Of a DNA stretch of 64,000 nucleotides, positions 63,381 to 64,000 are shown one piece after another. Within the stretch, counting starts at the first letter, position 1, and every line of letters begins with the position of its first letter. The translations under genes were made by a program, and so were the position numbers. This DNA is from Xanthostigma xanthostigma (lineage: Eukaryota > Arthropoda > Insecta > Raphidioptera > Raphidiidae): positions 19,818,001 to 19,882,000 of the forward strand of contig OY754466.1 of the NCBI GenBank assembly GCA_963575645.1, read 5' to 3'. The notes beneath the pieces are model-generated. The model had not been told where the DNA came from. It was given only the letters and a program-made list of their open reading frames with translations, and did no database searches.

Positions 63381-63960
63381 GATGGCGAAAGTTTTTCTAA
63401 TGAGCCTGTACGTGAGACAGGACATATTAGAAAGTGATCTAATGAGCTTGCACGAGAGGCAAGACAGATTAGATATTATTCTAATGAGCTTGTACGAGAG
63501 ACAAGACATATTAGATATTATTCTATCGAGCTTGTACGAGAGACAAGACATGTTAGAATTGAAACAGATGAGTTTGCACGGGAGGCAAAACATATCTGTA
63601 AAATAAGATTGGTTAATTTCCAATTTCTGACAATGCCAATGATTTTACAACTACTGAAGTACAATCAAACGACACGACATTAAAAGAGGGCGTATTAAAA
63701 AATTTTTTTGGGAGATGTTCCGTTAACTTCAAAGGGCTTAGAAAAAACACCCCACCATAGACTAAAGATGGAAACACTGGATATACAGTGGCATTTCTGA
63801 GGAAAACAGAACCTCTTTATTTAAAAAAAAAAAAAAAAATCTAATGAGCTGGCACGAGAGGCAAGACAGATTAGATATTTTTCTAACGAGCTTGTACGAG
63901 AGACAAGACATGTTAGAATTGGAACAGATGAGTTTGCACGAGAGGCAAAACATATCAGTA
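63347..63960 (+). repeat. A-tracts followed by 42-bp coding-like tandem repeats (two blocks)
   Basis: A run of about 30 A (63347-63377) is followed by five approximate 42-bp units, each like tctaatgagcttgtacgaga + gacaagacatattagatat (63400-63590). A second, shorter block (63840-63945) again follows an A run (63822-63839). One frame reads SNELVRETRHIRYY-type 14-residue repeats, broken once by a TGA (63438-63440); a second frame reads MSLYERQDILDII-type repeats without a stop. Purpose unknown. The right edge of the window cuts the region. Confidence 0.6.
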
Positions 63961-64000
63961 AAATAAGATAGGTCTTTTACATTTTTAAATAAAAAAGTCA

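Overview
This window is AT-rich insect nuclear DNA. The order cannot be fixed from sequence alone. The evidence is three animal gene models with spliceosomal introns (two of arthropod chemoreceptor families) and a dense set of eukaryotic transposons (Helitron, hAT, PIF/Harbinger, LINE, pogo-like MITEs, tRNA-derived SINE-like copies). There are no operons, bacterial genes or CRISPR arrays.

Three protein-coding genes are well supported. (1) 10946-12919 (+): an intronless divergent ionotropic receptor, 657 codons. (2) 20522-24742 (-): an odorant receptor that I assembled from five exons with matching splice phases, 423 aa in total. Its introns 1 and 3 are filled with a decayed Helitron and a nested foldback element. 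(3) 27875-57840 (-): a nine-exon secreted fasciclin protein, a TGFBI / midline fasciclin (mfas) type with signal peptide, Cys-rich EMI-like segment and four FAS1 domains, 820 aa. It includes an intron of about 17 kb (35053-51957) and a first-exon region with a plausible TATA/Inr promoter.

Layout: 0-10 kb is a transposon graveyard (foldbacks, a 187-bp satellite, nested hAT, a PIF/Harbinger remnant, Helitrons). 10-13 kb holds the receptor gene. 13-20 kb is again repeats, including a Helitron inside a LINE inside a MITE, and a foldback carrying a CXC-type Cys-rich ORF. 20.5-24.7 kb is the odorant receptor. 25-27.8 kb is intergenic. 27.9-57.8 kb is the mfas-like gene with its repeat-rich introns. 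58-64 kb is repeats plus weak exon candidates (a THAP-like exon at 60397-60480, a possible secreted-protein first exon at 62073, and an acidic exon plus 42-bp coding-like repeats at the right edge).

The strongest non-genic theme is the number of long inverted-repeat (foldback) elements, at least a dozen with arms from about 60 to 600 bp. Two unrelated ones carry Cys-rich (CXC-like) ORF fragments in the unique spacer between their arms. The three genes look independent: two chemosensory receptors and one extracellular-matrix adhesion protein.
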